A DNA stretch of 64,000 nucleotides from CAWAYR01 sp050250875 (GTDB taxonomy: Bacteria; Acidobacteriota; Vicinamibacteria; Vicinamibacterales; UBA2999): assembly GCA_050250875.1 (NCBI GenBank), contig JBFWNV010000002.1, forward strand, positions 62,001-126,000. Direction: 5' to 3'. The position numbers and the translations under genes were made by a program. Position 1 is the first letter of the stretch; every line of letters begins with the position of its first letter. Below, piece after piece: positions 40,412 through 48,767 of this stretch. Under the pieces are notes generated by a model that saw only the letters and a program-made list of their open reading frames with translations, had not been told where the DNA came from and did not search any database.

Positions 40412-42514
40412 TCAGCAGGTGATCGCCTCGACGGGCACGGGCCGCCCGAAGAGATAGCCCTGCATCACGGGGCAGCCCAGCTCGAGCAGCTTCTGCTTCT
40501 GCGCCGCGCGCTCGACGCCCTCGGCCACCACGTCCATGCCCAGACTGCGGGCCACGCCGATGATCGCCGAGACGATGGCGGTGTCGCGCGAGTCGGTGGT
40601 GATGGTGCGGATGAACGAGCGGTCGATCTTCAGCGCGTCGAGCGGCAACGACTTGAGGTAGGTCAGCGACGAGTAGCCGGTGCCGAAGTCGTCGAGGATG
40701 ATCGAGAATCCGGCGTCTTTCAGCGCGACCAGCGTCGGCACGGCACGGGCGTGGTCGACCAGCACGCTCTCGGTGATCTCCAGCGATACCGACTCGGGCG
40801 ACAGATGCGACTCGCGTACCGCGGCCACCAGCGTCTCGACCACGTCGGGCCGCTTGAACTGCTGGGTGGAGATGTTGACGGCCACGCGCACGCCGCGCGC
40901 CGCCCAGCCGCGCGACACCGACGCGGCGCTGGCGGCGCGCAGGATCCAGCGGCCCATCTCGTGGATCGAGCCGCTCTCCTCGGCCACGTGGATGAACTGC
41001 GCCGGCGACACCAGGCCCATCTCGGGCCGGTTCCAGCGCATCAGCGCTTCGACGGCCACGACCGCGTCGGTGCGGCCGTCCACCTGCGGCTGGTAATACG
41101 CCAGCAGCTCGTCGTTCTGCACCGCCCGGCGCAGGTGCGATTCGAGCAGCAGACGCTGCAGCGCCGCTTCGTTCAGCGAGCTGGAGAAGAACTGGAAGCA
41201 GTTCCGTCCCGAGTCCTTGGCGTGGTACAGCGCGGCGTCGGCGTTCTTGAACAGCTCCTCCACCGTCTGGCCGTCCTGCGGGAACACGCTGATGCCCATG
41301 CTGGTGGTGACGAAGACCTCGCCGAACGACAGGGCGATCGGCTGCTTCAGCGCGTCCTGCAGGCGGCGGGCGATGCGCGGCACGTCTTCGACGCGGTCGA
41401 GGTCGCCGATGGCGAGGATGAACTCGTCGCCGCCCAGCCGGGCCACCGTGCTGGTCTCGTTGTCGGCACCGGGACGATCGCGGGTGAACACGTCGCTGTC
41501 GCGCAGCGAGTCGCGGAAGCGGTCGGCCACCGCCTTGAGCAGCTCGTCGCCGGCACTGTGCCCCATCGTGTCGTTGACCCCCTTGAAGTTGTCGAGGTCC
41601 ACGAAAATGGTCGCCACGAGCTGGTCGCGCCGTCGCGCCGCGCCGAGCATGCCGCGCAGCCGCTCGGTGAACAGCACGCGGTTGGGCAGGCTGGTCAGGC
41701 TGTCGTAGTAGGCGAGGAAGCGGATGCGGTCCTCGGTGGCGGTGCGCTCGGTGATGTCCTGCAGCGTGCCCACCACCTGGCGGATCTCGCCGTGCGCGTC
41801 GAACGACGCCTCGCCCTGGGCCCGCAGCACGCGGGACGTGCCGCCGCGCAGCATGAACCGCAGGTCGAGCGCGAACGGCGCGCCGGTGGACACCAGGGTG
41901 TCGATGGCGGCCCGGGCCGCGGCCCGATCGTCGGCGTGGACGTGCGCCAGGAAACGCGACATCGGCGCGATGTGCACGCCCGGCGGGATGTCGAGCAGGC
42001 GCTGCACCTCCGACGACCAGGTGACGACGTCGCCGTACGGTTCCCACGCCCAGTTGCCGAGCCGGGCGATGCGCTGTGCGTGTTCGAGGCTCGACTCGCT
42101 GCGCTGCAGGTCGTCCACCGTGCGCTTGACGCGCAGCATCTGGCGCACGCGGTGCGCCAGCAGCGGCGGCGGCGCGCTGCGGATGCCGAAGTCGGTGACG
42201 CCGGCCTCCAGGCCGCGTTCGACGACCCCGGTGTCGTTCACCGTGATGAGCAGCAGCACCGGCACGTCCACGCCGTTCGGCGTGGCCCGCAGCGCCAGGC
42301 AGGTGCCGAGGGCCTCGCGCTCGCCGGCCCGTTCGGTGTCGAGCACGACCAGGGCGGGGACGGCGCCCGGCTCGCCGGGCCACGCGGCGCCGGGCTCGAG
42401 CACGGTCACCGCAAAGCCGGCGTCGCCGAGCGCGGCGGCGAGTCCCGGCGCCAGGTCGTCGCCGACCGCCAGGGACAGGCGCACGTCGCCCGGCGACCTG
42501 CGGGGAAGGGTCAC
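40412..42514 (-). CDS. receiver-like / PAS / GGDEF / EAL signalling protein
   Basis: This 700-residue protein begins with a degenerate receiver-like domain (about 10-125, ending near LLAHRVRQML), followed by a PAS domain (about 140-260), a diguanylate cyclase domain with an intact LGGDEF (near 362) and a phosphodiesterase domain with EAL in VEALMRW (near 488) plus DDFGTGYSSL and KIDRSF. Both catalytic signatures look functional, so it may make or break c-di-GMP. No membrane segment is present; it is cytoplasmic. Confidence 0.92.
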   Translation of the reverse strand: MTLPRRSPGDVRLSLAVGDDLAPGLAAALGDAGFAVTVLEPGAAWPGEPGAVPALVVLDTERAGEREALGTCLALRATPNGVDVPVLLLITVNDTGVVERGLEAGVTDFGIRSAPPPLLAHRVRQMLRVKRTVDDLQRSESSLEHAQRIARLGNWAWEPYGDVVTWSSEVQRLLDIPPGVHIAPMSRFLAHVHADDRAAARAAIDTLVSTGAPFALDLRFMLRGGTSRVLRAQGEASFDAHGEIRQVVGTLQDITERTATEDRIRFLAYYDSLTSLPNRVLFTERLRGMLGAARRRDQLVATIFVDLDNFKGVNDTMGHSAGDELLKAVADRFRDSLRDSDVFTRDRPGADNETSTVARLGGDEFILAIGDLDRVEDVPRIARRLQDALKQPIALSFGEVFVTTSMGISVFPQDGQTVEELFKNADAALYHAKDSGRNCFQFFSSSLNEAALQRLLLESHLRRAVQNDELLAYYQPQVDGRTDAVVAVEALMRWNRPEMGLVSPAQFIHVAEESGSIHEMGRWILRAASAASVSRGWAARGVRVAVNISTQQFKRPDVVETLVAAVRESHLSPESVSLEITESVLVDHARAVPTLVALKDAGFSIILDDFGTGYSSLTYLKSLPLDALKIDRSFIRTITTDSRDTAIVSAIIGVARSLGMDVVAEGVERAAQKQKLLELGCPVMQGYLFGRPVPVEAITC

Positions 42515-42586
42515 GAGGGAACTATCGGCTCGGCACAGGATTGCGCGCAGGGATGTCGGCGCGCCGACACCGGCCGCGCCAGGCCC

Positions 42587-43603
42587 TCAGCCCGTGGTGT
42601 CGCCGGCGGCCGCCAACCGCGCGATCAGGTCGCGGCCGCGTCCGGACGCCAGCTGGTCGCGAGCCGCCGACGGCGTGAGTCCGAACGCGGTGCGGAACAC
42701 GTCGGTGAAGTGGCTGTGGCTCGAGTAGCCCAGGGTAAGGGCGAGGTCCAGCAGATCGACGCCGGCGTCGCCCAGCCGGTCAAGCGCGGCACGCAGCCGC
42801 AAGTCCGTGCGGTGCCGATGCAGCGAGGTGCCGGTGGCGCGGCGGAACCGCCGGGCCAGGTGGAACGGCGAGCACTCGACGACTTGCGCCAACTCGCGAA
42901 GCGACAGCCGCTCGTCGTAGCGGCTCGCCAGGATCTCCAGGGCGCGCTCGGCGACCTCTCGCGCCCGGCGGGCCTCCTGGCGGCGCTGCCGGTGCTGCCA
43001 GCCGCGCGCCATGGCGGCCACCCTGGCGAGCACGGCCAGCATCGTCTCCTCGACGAACAGCGCGTCGGGCACCTCCACACGGCACACGTGTTCGTAGACC
43101 GCGCGCTGGGCCAGATAGCTGGCCCGATCGCTGGGGCCGTGGGTGAAGGCGAAGGCTCGCTCACCGCGATCGGCTGAGGCAGGGTCGGATTCCGCCAGCA
43201 CCGCGGCGAGCAGGTCTGGCGCCACGGCGAACCACTCGCCCTGATCGCCGCGCGGGTGGAGCGGGAAGCGACGGTAGCGCTGGCCACGGTTGTAGAACGT
43301 GACGGTGGCGCGATCGGCCACGAATCGACGGCGACCCTCGTGCTGGATCCACACGCTCGATCGCGGGAACACGAAGAGGTAGCCGCGGGCCGGACCCGAA
43401 TCGACGAACAACGGGTGATCGGCGGGGCAGCGCCAGCGGCCGACGGCGACGGCGCCGGTGTCGAACAGCGTTGGCCCGAGCGCGTCGCGTCCCCAGTCGC
43501 GCCGCGGACGCGGCTCGTGGCAGCGTGCGGCGAACGGAGCCGCCCGCGGGCTCAGGGCCGCGCCGGGCGCCGGTAGTAGATCAGGTCGTAGTTGGTGGTC
43601 CAT
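42587..43603 (-). CDS. AraC family transcriptional regulator
   Basis: The C-terminal 100 residues form two helix-turn-helix motifs of the AraC type (LSLRELAQVVECSPFHLARRFRRATGTSLH and LDLALTLGYSSHSHFTDVFRTAFGLTP). The N-terminal half resembles a cupin effector domain. The ATG at 43603 would overlap the upstream gene by 52 bases with no ribosome site. A CTG at 43555 is in frame and overlaps that gene's stop exactly as CTGA, giving 322 residues. The start is unresolved; the C terminus is certain. Confidence 0.82.
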   Translation of the reverse strand: MDHQLRPDLLPAPGAALSPRAAPFAARCHEPRPRRDWGRDALGPTLFDTGAVAVGRWRCPADHPLFVDSGPARGYLFVFPRSSVWIQHEGRRRFVADRATVTFYNRGQRYRRFPLHPRGDQGEWFAVAPDLLAAVLAESDPASADRGERAFAFTHGPSDRASYLAQRAVYEHVCRVEVPDALFVEETMLAVLARVAAMARGWQHRQRRQEARRAREVAERALEILASRYDERLSLRELAQVVECSPFHLARRFRRATGTSLHRHRTDLRLRAALDRLGDAGVDLLDLALTLGYSSHSHFTDVFRTAFGLTPSAARDQLASGRGRDLIARLAAAGDTTG

Positions 43604-44187
43604 CGGCCATCGGCAGCGAGCACCTCTGAGAACTGTCGCACGCGAGCCGGCCGCGCGCGGTCGGGGCCGAGGTTGAAGAACGTCAGCCGCACCGTCTGCC
43701 GGGCGTTGCCCGGGCCGGCCACCGGCGTCTCCCCATGGAACACGATGTCCCCCGCCTGGTCGGCGCGCCCCCAATACTGGTGCAAGCCACCGGTGCTGTC
43801 CACCCAGGTCTGGTGCCACTGGTTGCGCGTGCGGTCGAAGATGTTGACGCTGCGGCCGCTGCCATTCGGCGTGGTCCAGTGCTCGGTGACGACGCAGCCG
43901 CCGTCCTCGAGGCGAATCACGTTGCCGAGCGGCGTCGGCGCCGAGTCCGGCTGGCCGGCCGGGCGCACGTCCCATTCCCCCACCCAGTAGTCGAACTGGC
44001 GGTGTTCCGGGCGGTCGCAGCGCGGGGGAGGCGAAGGCGTCGCCGGTGAGGGCGGCGGCGCCTGCACATCTCGGCCGGGCGGCGGTCCGGCGTCGAGGTA
44101 CGGCACCACCGCCGCACCGCCGCGCCAGACCCCCGTCGCAAGAAGCCCCAGCACCAGGGCCGCCCAGCCGCGGTTGCGCATCGTCAT
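43552..44187 (-). CDS. exported DUF1579-like protein
   Basis: This 211-residue protein has a membrane anchor or signal segment (RGWAALVLGLLATGVWRGGAAVV), a proline-rich linker, and a beta domain starting FDYWVGEWDV and ending TNYDLIYYRRP. The layout matches DUF1579-like exported proteins of unknown function. ATG codons at 44187 and 44181 are both possible. Its stop overlaps the AraC gene by CTGA, so the AraC regulator may respond to or control it. Confidence 0.7.
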   Translation of the reverse strand: MTMRNRGWAALVLGLLATGVWRGGAAVVPYLDAGPPPGRDVQAPPPSPATPSPPPRCDRPEHRQFDYWVGEWDVRPAGQPDSAPTPLGNVIRLEDGGCVVTEHWTTPNGSGRSVNIFDRTRNQWHQTWVDSTGGLHQYWGRADQAGDIVFHGETPVAGPGNARQTVRLTFFNLGPDRARPARVRQFSEVLAADGRWTTNYDLIYYRRPARP

Positions 44188-44242
44188 GCCGTCCACGCTC
44201 GCCGGGCCGTGCCGCCGACCGCTATCGAAATCGTGCGCGGGC

Positions 44243-44854
44243 TCAGCCGCCGGGCCCGTACCGGGCCAGCAGCCAGGGCCGGGCCTTCCCCCATCCGATC
44301 GGGCCGTAGCAGTGCTCCGGTCGTCCGCCGGCGTAGTACTCGTAGGTGCGCTTGTCGCGCACGTCGTGGATGGGCGAGGTGGGCAGCAGCTGGTGCGCGA
44401 ACTCGTGGACCGCGCCGCGGCCGAGGCAGCGGCCGATGGCCTCGATCAGAGCCGCCCGGAGAGCGCCCGGGGGCGCGTAGCCGATCGCCAGCGCCGCGAA
44501 GTACTCGAAGCTCACCGCTCCGCCGCCGCCGAAGCCGGCGACGGCGCGCGACTCGCCGGCGTGACCGCCGAAGGCCCGGCGATGCCGCAGATCGCGAAGG
44601 CGCTGCACGACCCGCACGTGATACCGCCCGGTCGGACGGTGGGCCAGCGCCACGCGGAAGCCGGTGAACGCCGCCCCGGCCTCGCGCACGGCGGCGGCGC
44701 GGATGACGCCCAGGTCGTCGTCCGTGATCGCTCCGACGACGGTGGACGGCGAGACGAACGTCACGGCGTCGAACCATAGGCTGGCGTCGGCCACGCGCGG
44801 ACCGCCGCATCCGGCGGTCGTGGCGGCCAGCACGAGGGCCAGGCAGCGCCTCAT
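44243..44854 (-). CDS. lipoprotein with HExxH-type zinc site
   Basis: This 203-residue protein begins with a lipoprotein signal (LVLAATTAGC, lipid-modified Cys16). The zinc-protease-like motif HEFAH is at residues 150-154 in GAVHEFAHQLLPTSPIHD. The second half resembles archaemetzincin-like metalloproteases (the HDVRDKRTYEY and C-terminal GPIGWG segments), but I do not recognise the exact family. It could be a small periplasmic peptidase. It is 29 bases downstream of the Nudix gene on the same strand. Confidence 0.65.
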   Translation of the reverse strand: MRRCLALVLAATTAGCGGPRVADASLWFDAVTFVSPSTVVGAITDDDLGVIRAAAVREAGAAFTGFRVALAHRPTGRYHVRVVQRLRDLRHRRAFGGHAGESRAVAGFGGGGAVSFEYFAALAIGYAPPGALRAALIEAIGRCLGRGAVHEFAHQLLPTSPIHDVRDKRTYEYYAGGRPEHCYGPIGWGKARPWLLARYGPGG

Positions 44855-44883
44855 GCCGCCTACTATGCCTCGGGTCCTGGCGA

Positions 44884-45540
44884 TCAGGGCGCGGCGGCCG
44901 CGGCCTCGGCCTCGGCCAGCACGGCCAGGAACTCGGCCAGGATCATCGCCGTCGCGCCCCAGACGCGGACGCCGTCCACGGCGAAGTACGGCACGTCCAT
45001 CAGCACGTTGGGCGGGCGCTCGCGCCGCCGCTGCTCCCAGGCCACGACTTCGGGCGTCCGCAGGTGCGCGACCGGGACTTCGATCAGCCGCTCCACTTCG
45101 GCCTCGGCGAGGCGAAAACGGGGCCGCTCGGCGGCCACGCCGACCACCGGGTGCAGCAGGTGACCCGAAACCGGGATGTGCAACGGCGTCAGGCGCCCGA
45201 TCACCTCGACCGACGCGGGCGCCACGCCCACCTCTTCGTCGGCTTCCCGCAACGCGGCGGCTTCGACCGACTCCCCGGCATCGAGCCGGCCGCCGGGCAG
45301 CGACACCTGGCCGGTGTGGTGGCGCAACGCCGAGCCCCGCAAGGTCAGCGGCACGTGCCATGCGTCGTCGTGGGGGTAGAGCAGCAGCAGCGCCGCCGCA
45401 TCGCGCAGCCCATCGGGCAGGGCGTGCGGGTCCCAGCCGGGGCGCGGGCGCGGCGCCATCCGCAGCTGCGCGTCGAGCCCGGGCAGCGGCCGGGCCAGGC
45501 GATCGCGGATTCGATCGGCGGTGAGCGGCAGGCGTGGCAC
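44884..45540 (-). CDS. Nudix hydrolase, CoA pyrophosphatase type
   Basis: This 218-residue protein has the Nudix box GGRLDAGESVEAAALREADEEVGV split here as GGRLDAGESVEAAA and LREADEEVGV. Just before it lies LRGSALRHHTGQVSLPGG, the CoA-specific motif of this subgroup. It probably cleaves CoA or its oxidised forms. The GTG at 45540 gives the usual length. It diverges from the amidohydrolase at 45634, with only 93 bases between. Confidence 0.85.
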   Translation of the reverse strand: MPRLPLTADRIRDRLARPLPGLDAQLRMAPRPRPGWDPHALPDGLRDAAALLLLYPHDDAWHVPLTLRGSALRHHTGQVSLPGGRLDAGESVEAAALREADEEVGVAPASVEVIGRLTPLHIPVSGHLLHPVVGVAAERPRFRLAEAEVERLIEVPVAHLRTPEVVAWEQRRRERPPNVLMDVPYFAVDGVRVWGATAMILAEFLAVLAEAEAAAAAP

Positions 45541-45633
45541 GCACCGCCGATCGTACTCCCGGTTGACAGGCGGGGCGCAGTCGGCCGACAGTCGCGGAGG
45601 CCCGCCGTCACGACGGGCCGGGGAGTGATTTCG

Positions 45634-47379
45634 ATGGCGTCGAGTGCGAGGCAGTCGCTGGTGGGAACCCTGATGGTCGCCGTGGTCTCGGCGGCGTGCA
45701 GCAGTACGCCGGCCGTCGAGCCGGCGACGATGGTGCTGCGCGGCGGCACGATTGTCACGATGGACGACGCCCAGCCCGAGGTGCAGGCGCTGGCGGTGCG
45801 CGGCGATCGCATCGTCGCGGTCGGCACCACCGAAGCCATCGCGCCGTATGTCGGCCCAGCCACCGAGGTGATCGACCTCGCCGGGCTCACCGCGGTGCCA
45901 GGCCTCATCGAGGGCCACGGCCACTTCATGGGCCTCGGCTCGTCGCGTATGGTCCTCGACCTGATGGACACCACCAGCTGGGATCAGATCGTCGCCCTGG
46001 TCGGCGACGCGGCGGCCAAGGCGAAGCCGGGCGACTGGATCCTCGGCCGCGGCTGGCATCAGGAGAAGTGGACGTCGGTGCCGCAGCTCAACGTGGAGGG
46101 CTTCCCGCTCCACGACGCGCTGAGCAAGGCAGCACCGAACAACCCGGTGATGCTCGAGCACGCCAGCGGCCATGCCAGCTACGTCAACGCCCGGGCAATG
46201 CAGGAGTCGGGCATCACCGGCGCCACCCGCAACCCGCCAGGGGGCGACATCCTGAAAGACCGCGCCGGGCGGCCGATCGGCGTGCTGCGCGAGACCGCGT
46301 CCGGCCTCGCCGACCGCGCTTACGACGCCTGGGTGGCCAAGCGCACGCCCGAGGAGCGCGCCGCCGACGCCCGACGCGTCATCGACCTGGCCGTGCAGGC
46401 CGCCCTCGAGAAGGGCATCACGTCGTTCCAGGACGCCGGCGAGAACTTCGCCACCATCGACGTCATCAAGCAGGCCGCCGATGCCGGAGCCCTCGGCATC
46501 CGCCTGTGGGTGATGGTGCGAGACTCCAACGAGAACATCCAGGCCAAGCTGCCGGCCTACAAGGTGGTGGGTGCCGCGGGCAACCACCTCACCATCGCCG
46601 CGATCAAGAAGACCATCGACGGCGCCCTGGGTTCACGCGGGGCGTGGCTGCTCGAGCCCTACGCCGACATGCCGACCAGTACGGGCCTCAACACCGCGCC
46701 GGTGCCCGAGGTGCAGGCGCTGGCCGGGATCGCCGCCGCCAACGGCGTGCAGCTCGCCGTGCACGCCATCGGCGACCGGGCCAACCGCGAAACCCTGAAC
46801 ATCTTCGAGGCCACCTTCAAAGCGCATCCCGACGTGAAGGACTGGCGCTGGCGCATCGAGCACGCCCAGCATCTGGACGCCGCCGACATCCCGCGCTTCG
46901 GCCAGCTCGGCGTCATCGCCTCGATGCAGGGCATCCACGCCACCTCCGACGCGCCCTACGTGCTGGCGCGCCTCGGCCCGGCCCGCGCCGAAGCCGGCGC
47001 TTACGTGTGGCAGAAGCTGATGAAGAGCGGCGCCATCGTGTCCAATGGCACCGACGTGCCGGTGGAGCGCATCGACCCGATGCCCAACCTGCACGCCACC
47101 ATCACCCGCAAGACCAAGGACGGCTCGGTGTTCTACGCCGACCAGCGGATGTCGCGCCACGAGGCGCTCAAGTCCTATACCTGGAACGCCGCCTACGCCG
47201 CCAAGGAGGAGCAGCTCAAGGGCTCGCTGGCGGCGGGCAAGCTGGCCGACATCACGGTACTGTCGAAGAACATCATGACCGTGCCGGAGGACGAGATCCC
47301 GACGGCGCAGGTGGTCTACACCATCGTCGGCGGCGCGGTGAAGTACCGCGGCACGGCGGCGACGACGACCGCGCGCTGA
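45634..47379 (+). CDS. YtcJ-like amidohydrolase lipoprotein
   Basis: This 581-residue protein has a lipoprotein signal (VAVVSAACSS, Cys22) and an amidohydrolase barrel of the YtcJ type. The metal motif is GHGHF in VPGLIEGHGHFMGLG (HGH pattern of this subgroup), with AVHAIGDRANRETL and NGTDVPVE further on. It would act in the periplasm on an amide or carbamate; the substrate is unknown. GGGGAG eight bases ahead of the ATG sets the start. Confidence 0.87.
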   Translation: MASSARQSLVGTLMVAVVSAACSSTPAVEPATMVLRGGTIVTMDDAQPEVQALAVRGDRIVAVGTTEAIAPYVGPATEVIDLAGLTAVPGLIEGHGHFMGLGSSRMVLDLMDTTSWDQIVALVGDAAAKAKPGDWILGRGWHQEKWTSVPQLNVEGFPLHDALSKAAPNNPVMLEHASGHASYVNARAMQESGITGATRNPPGGDILKDRAGRPIGVLRETASGLADRAYDAWVAKRTPEERAADARRVIDLAVQAALEKGITSFQDAGENFATIDVIKQAADAGALGIRLWVMVRDSNENIQAKLPAYKVVGAAGNHLTIAAIKKTIDGALGSRGAWLLEPYADMPTSTGLNTAPVPEVQALAGIAAANGVQLAVHAIGDRANRETLNIFEATFKAHPDVKDWRWRIEHAQHLDAADIPRFGQLGVIASMQGIHATSDAPYVLARLGPARAEAGAYVWQKLMKSGAIVSNGTDVPVERIDPMPNLHATITRKTKDGSVFYADQRMSRHEALKSYTWNAAYAAKEEQLKGSLAAGKLADITVLSKNIMTVPEDEIPTAQVVYTIVGGAVKYRGTAATTTAR

Positions 47380-47407
47380 GCGCGCGCGGCCGTTCCAGCC
47401 GCCGGCC

Positions 47408-47824
47408 CTATTTCTTCAACGCGTCGCGAATCTCGCGCAGCAGCAGCACGTCCTCCGGCGGCGCGGCCGGAGCGGCCGGCGGCGGCGTGCGGGCGGCGTT
47501 GACGGCGCGCACCATCAGGAACACCGCGGCCCCGACGAGCAACAGGTTGATCGCCGTGTTGATGAAGGTGCCGACGTTGATGGTCACGGCCCCGGCCGCC
47601 TTGGCGGCGGCGAGCGACGCATACGGCCCGGCCGTCGAGCCTTCCTTGAGCGTCAGGAAGATGTTGGAGAAGTCGGTGCCGCCGGTGACGAGGCCGAGCG
47701 GCGGCATCATGATGTCGCTCACGAACGAGCCGGCCATCGCGCCGAAGGCACCGCCGATGATCACGCCGACCGCCAGGTCGAACGCGCTGCCCTTGATGAT
47801 GAACTCCTTGAATTCGTGCAGCAT
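47408..47824 (-). CDS. mscL: large-conductance mechanosensitive channel
   Basis: This 138-residue inner-membrane channel opens under extreme turgor to release solutes. The first helix FKEFIIKGSAFDLAVGVIIG and the second with TFINTAINLLLVGAAVF are clear, and the C-terminal LREIRDALKK bundle is intact. GAGGAGG five bases before the ATG decides the start. It is followed by a one-sided heptad repeat near the DUF481 gene. Confidence 0.95.
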   Translation of the reverse strand: MLHEFKEFIIKGSAFDLAVGVIIGGAFGAMAGSFVSDIMMPPLGLVTGGTDFSNIFLTLKEGSTAGPYASLAAAKAAGAVTINVGTFINTAINLLLVGAAVFLMVRAVNAARTPPPAAPAAPPEDVLLLREIRDALKK

Positions 47825-47872
47825 CACATCCTCCTCGACATCGGCTGCAAAGAGCCGTCCGTGGCGTGAGCC

Positions 47873-47922
47873 CGTACCCGTGCCCGTGCCCGAGTCCCGA
47901 GCCCCGAGCCCCGAGCCCCGTC
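47873..47922. repeat. one-sided heptad repeat, copy G
   Basis: A stretch of CCCGAGC/CCCGTGC-type 7-mers (CCCGTACCCGTGCCCGTGCC, then CCGAGCCCCGAGCCCCGAGC) ends just at the DUF481 stop codon. Unlike copies A-F it has no opposite arm, so it may be half of a decayed element or a seed of one. Confidence 0.65.
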
Positions 47923-48673
47923 AGAATTTGTAGACGAGCGAGAGCACCACCGACTGGTCGTTCTTCTTCAGTGTGGGATCGGTGGGTTTGCGCTTGTAGG
48001 TGTTCAGGAACTCCGTCTTCAACTCGAGCCGGCTGGCCACCGAGGTGGCGATGCCGGCCGAGAACGTGTAGAACCCGTCACCGAAGTCGTTCATCTTCCA
48101 CAACGCCGTCGCCGCGTGGATGATACGCGTGGTCTCGGTGGCCTTGAACAGGAACCGTTCGCCGGCCAGCACCGCTCCCGACATCTCGGTGTCGAACCCG
48201 GTGTTCTGCTCGAACACCAGGCCCACGCTGCCGTCGGTCGTCCACTCCGCCCGCGCGCTGCGGATCACCGCGAAGCTGAGCCCGGCCGTAGGAGCGATCA
48301 GGTAGTCGATGTCCTTGAAGCGATCGCGCGCATACGTGGTCAGGCCGAAGGCCGACAGCCGCGGCGTCAGGCGGTAGTCGAGGCGAGCGTCGGCGGCGGC
48401 GCGATCGACCGTGGGCTCGCCCTCGTTCTCGCCGCGCAAGTAGAGTCCGGTGCTCTTGAACACCAGCTCGCCGCCCATGTCGCGCAGCATCTCGAAGGCC
48501 AGGTTGGCGGTCGAGGTGTCGGAGTTGCCGCTGGTCAGCGCCAGGCCGGCGCCGAGCGATCCGGCCCACCCGGGGGGCGGCGGGGGCGGCGCGGCCGGCG
48601 CCTGGGCGAGGACGGGGGCGGCCGGCAGACAGAGGACGACGACCGCGAACCGGGAGACGACGGACGTGAGCAT
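47921..48673 (-). CDS. DUF481 (YdiY-like) outer-membrane beta protein
   Basis: This 250-residue protein has a signal peptide (RFAVVVLCLPAAPVLAQ) and a beta-barrel-like remainder starting GWAGSLGAGLALTSGNSDT and ending VVLSLVYKF, with the aromatic C-terminal residue typical of outer-membrane barrels. DUF481 members include salt-induced proteins. The ATG at 48673 is preferred over an earlier one at 48718. Confidence 0.82.
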   Translation of the reverse strand: MLTSVVSRFAVVVLCLPAAPVLAQAPAAPPPPPPGWAGSLGAGLALTSGNSDTSTANLAFEMLRDMGGELVFKSTGLYLRGENEGEPTVDRAAADARLDYRLTPRLSAFGLTTYARDRFKDIDYLIAPTAGLSFAVIRSARAEWTTDGSVGLVFEQNTGFDTEMSGAVLAGERFLFKATETTRIIHAATALWKMNDFGDGFYTFSAGIATSVASRLELKTEFLNTYKRKPTDPTLKKNDQSVVLSLVYKF

Positions 48674-48767
48674 GGCCCCTAAGACTCCCTGATTGCGCGC
48701 GTGGTCACAAGCGGCCACACGGCGAACCTGTGCAGCGCCCGAGGCGAGAAGGCCTGGCGACAGCAGC

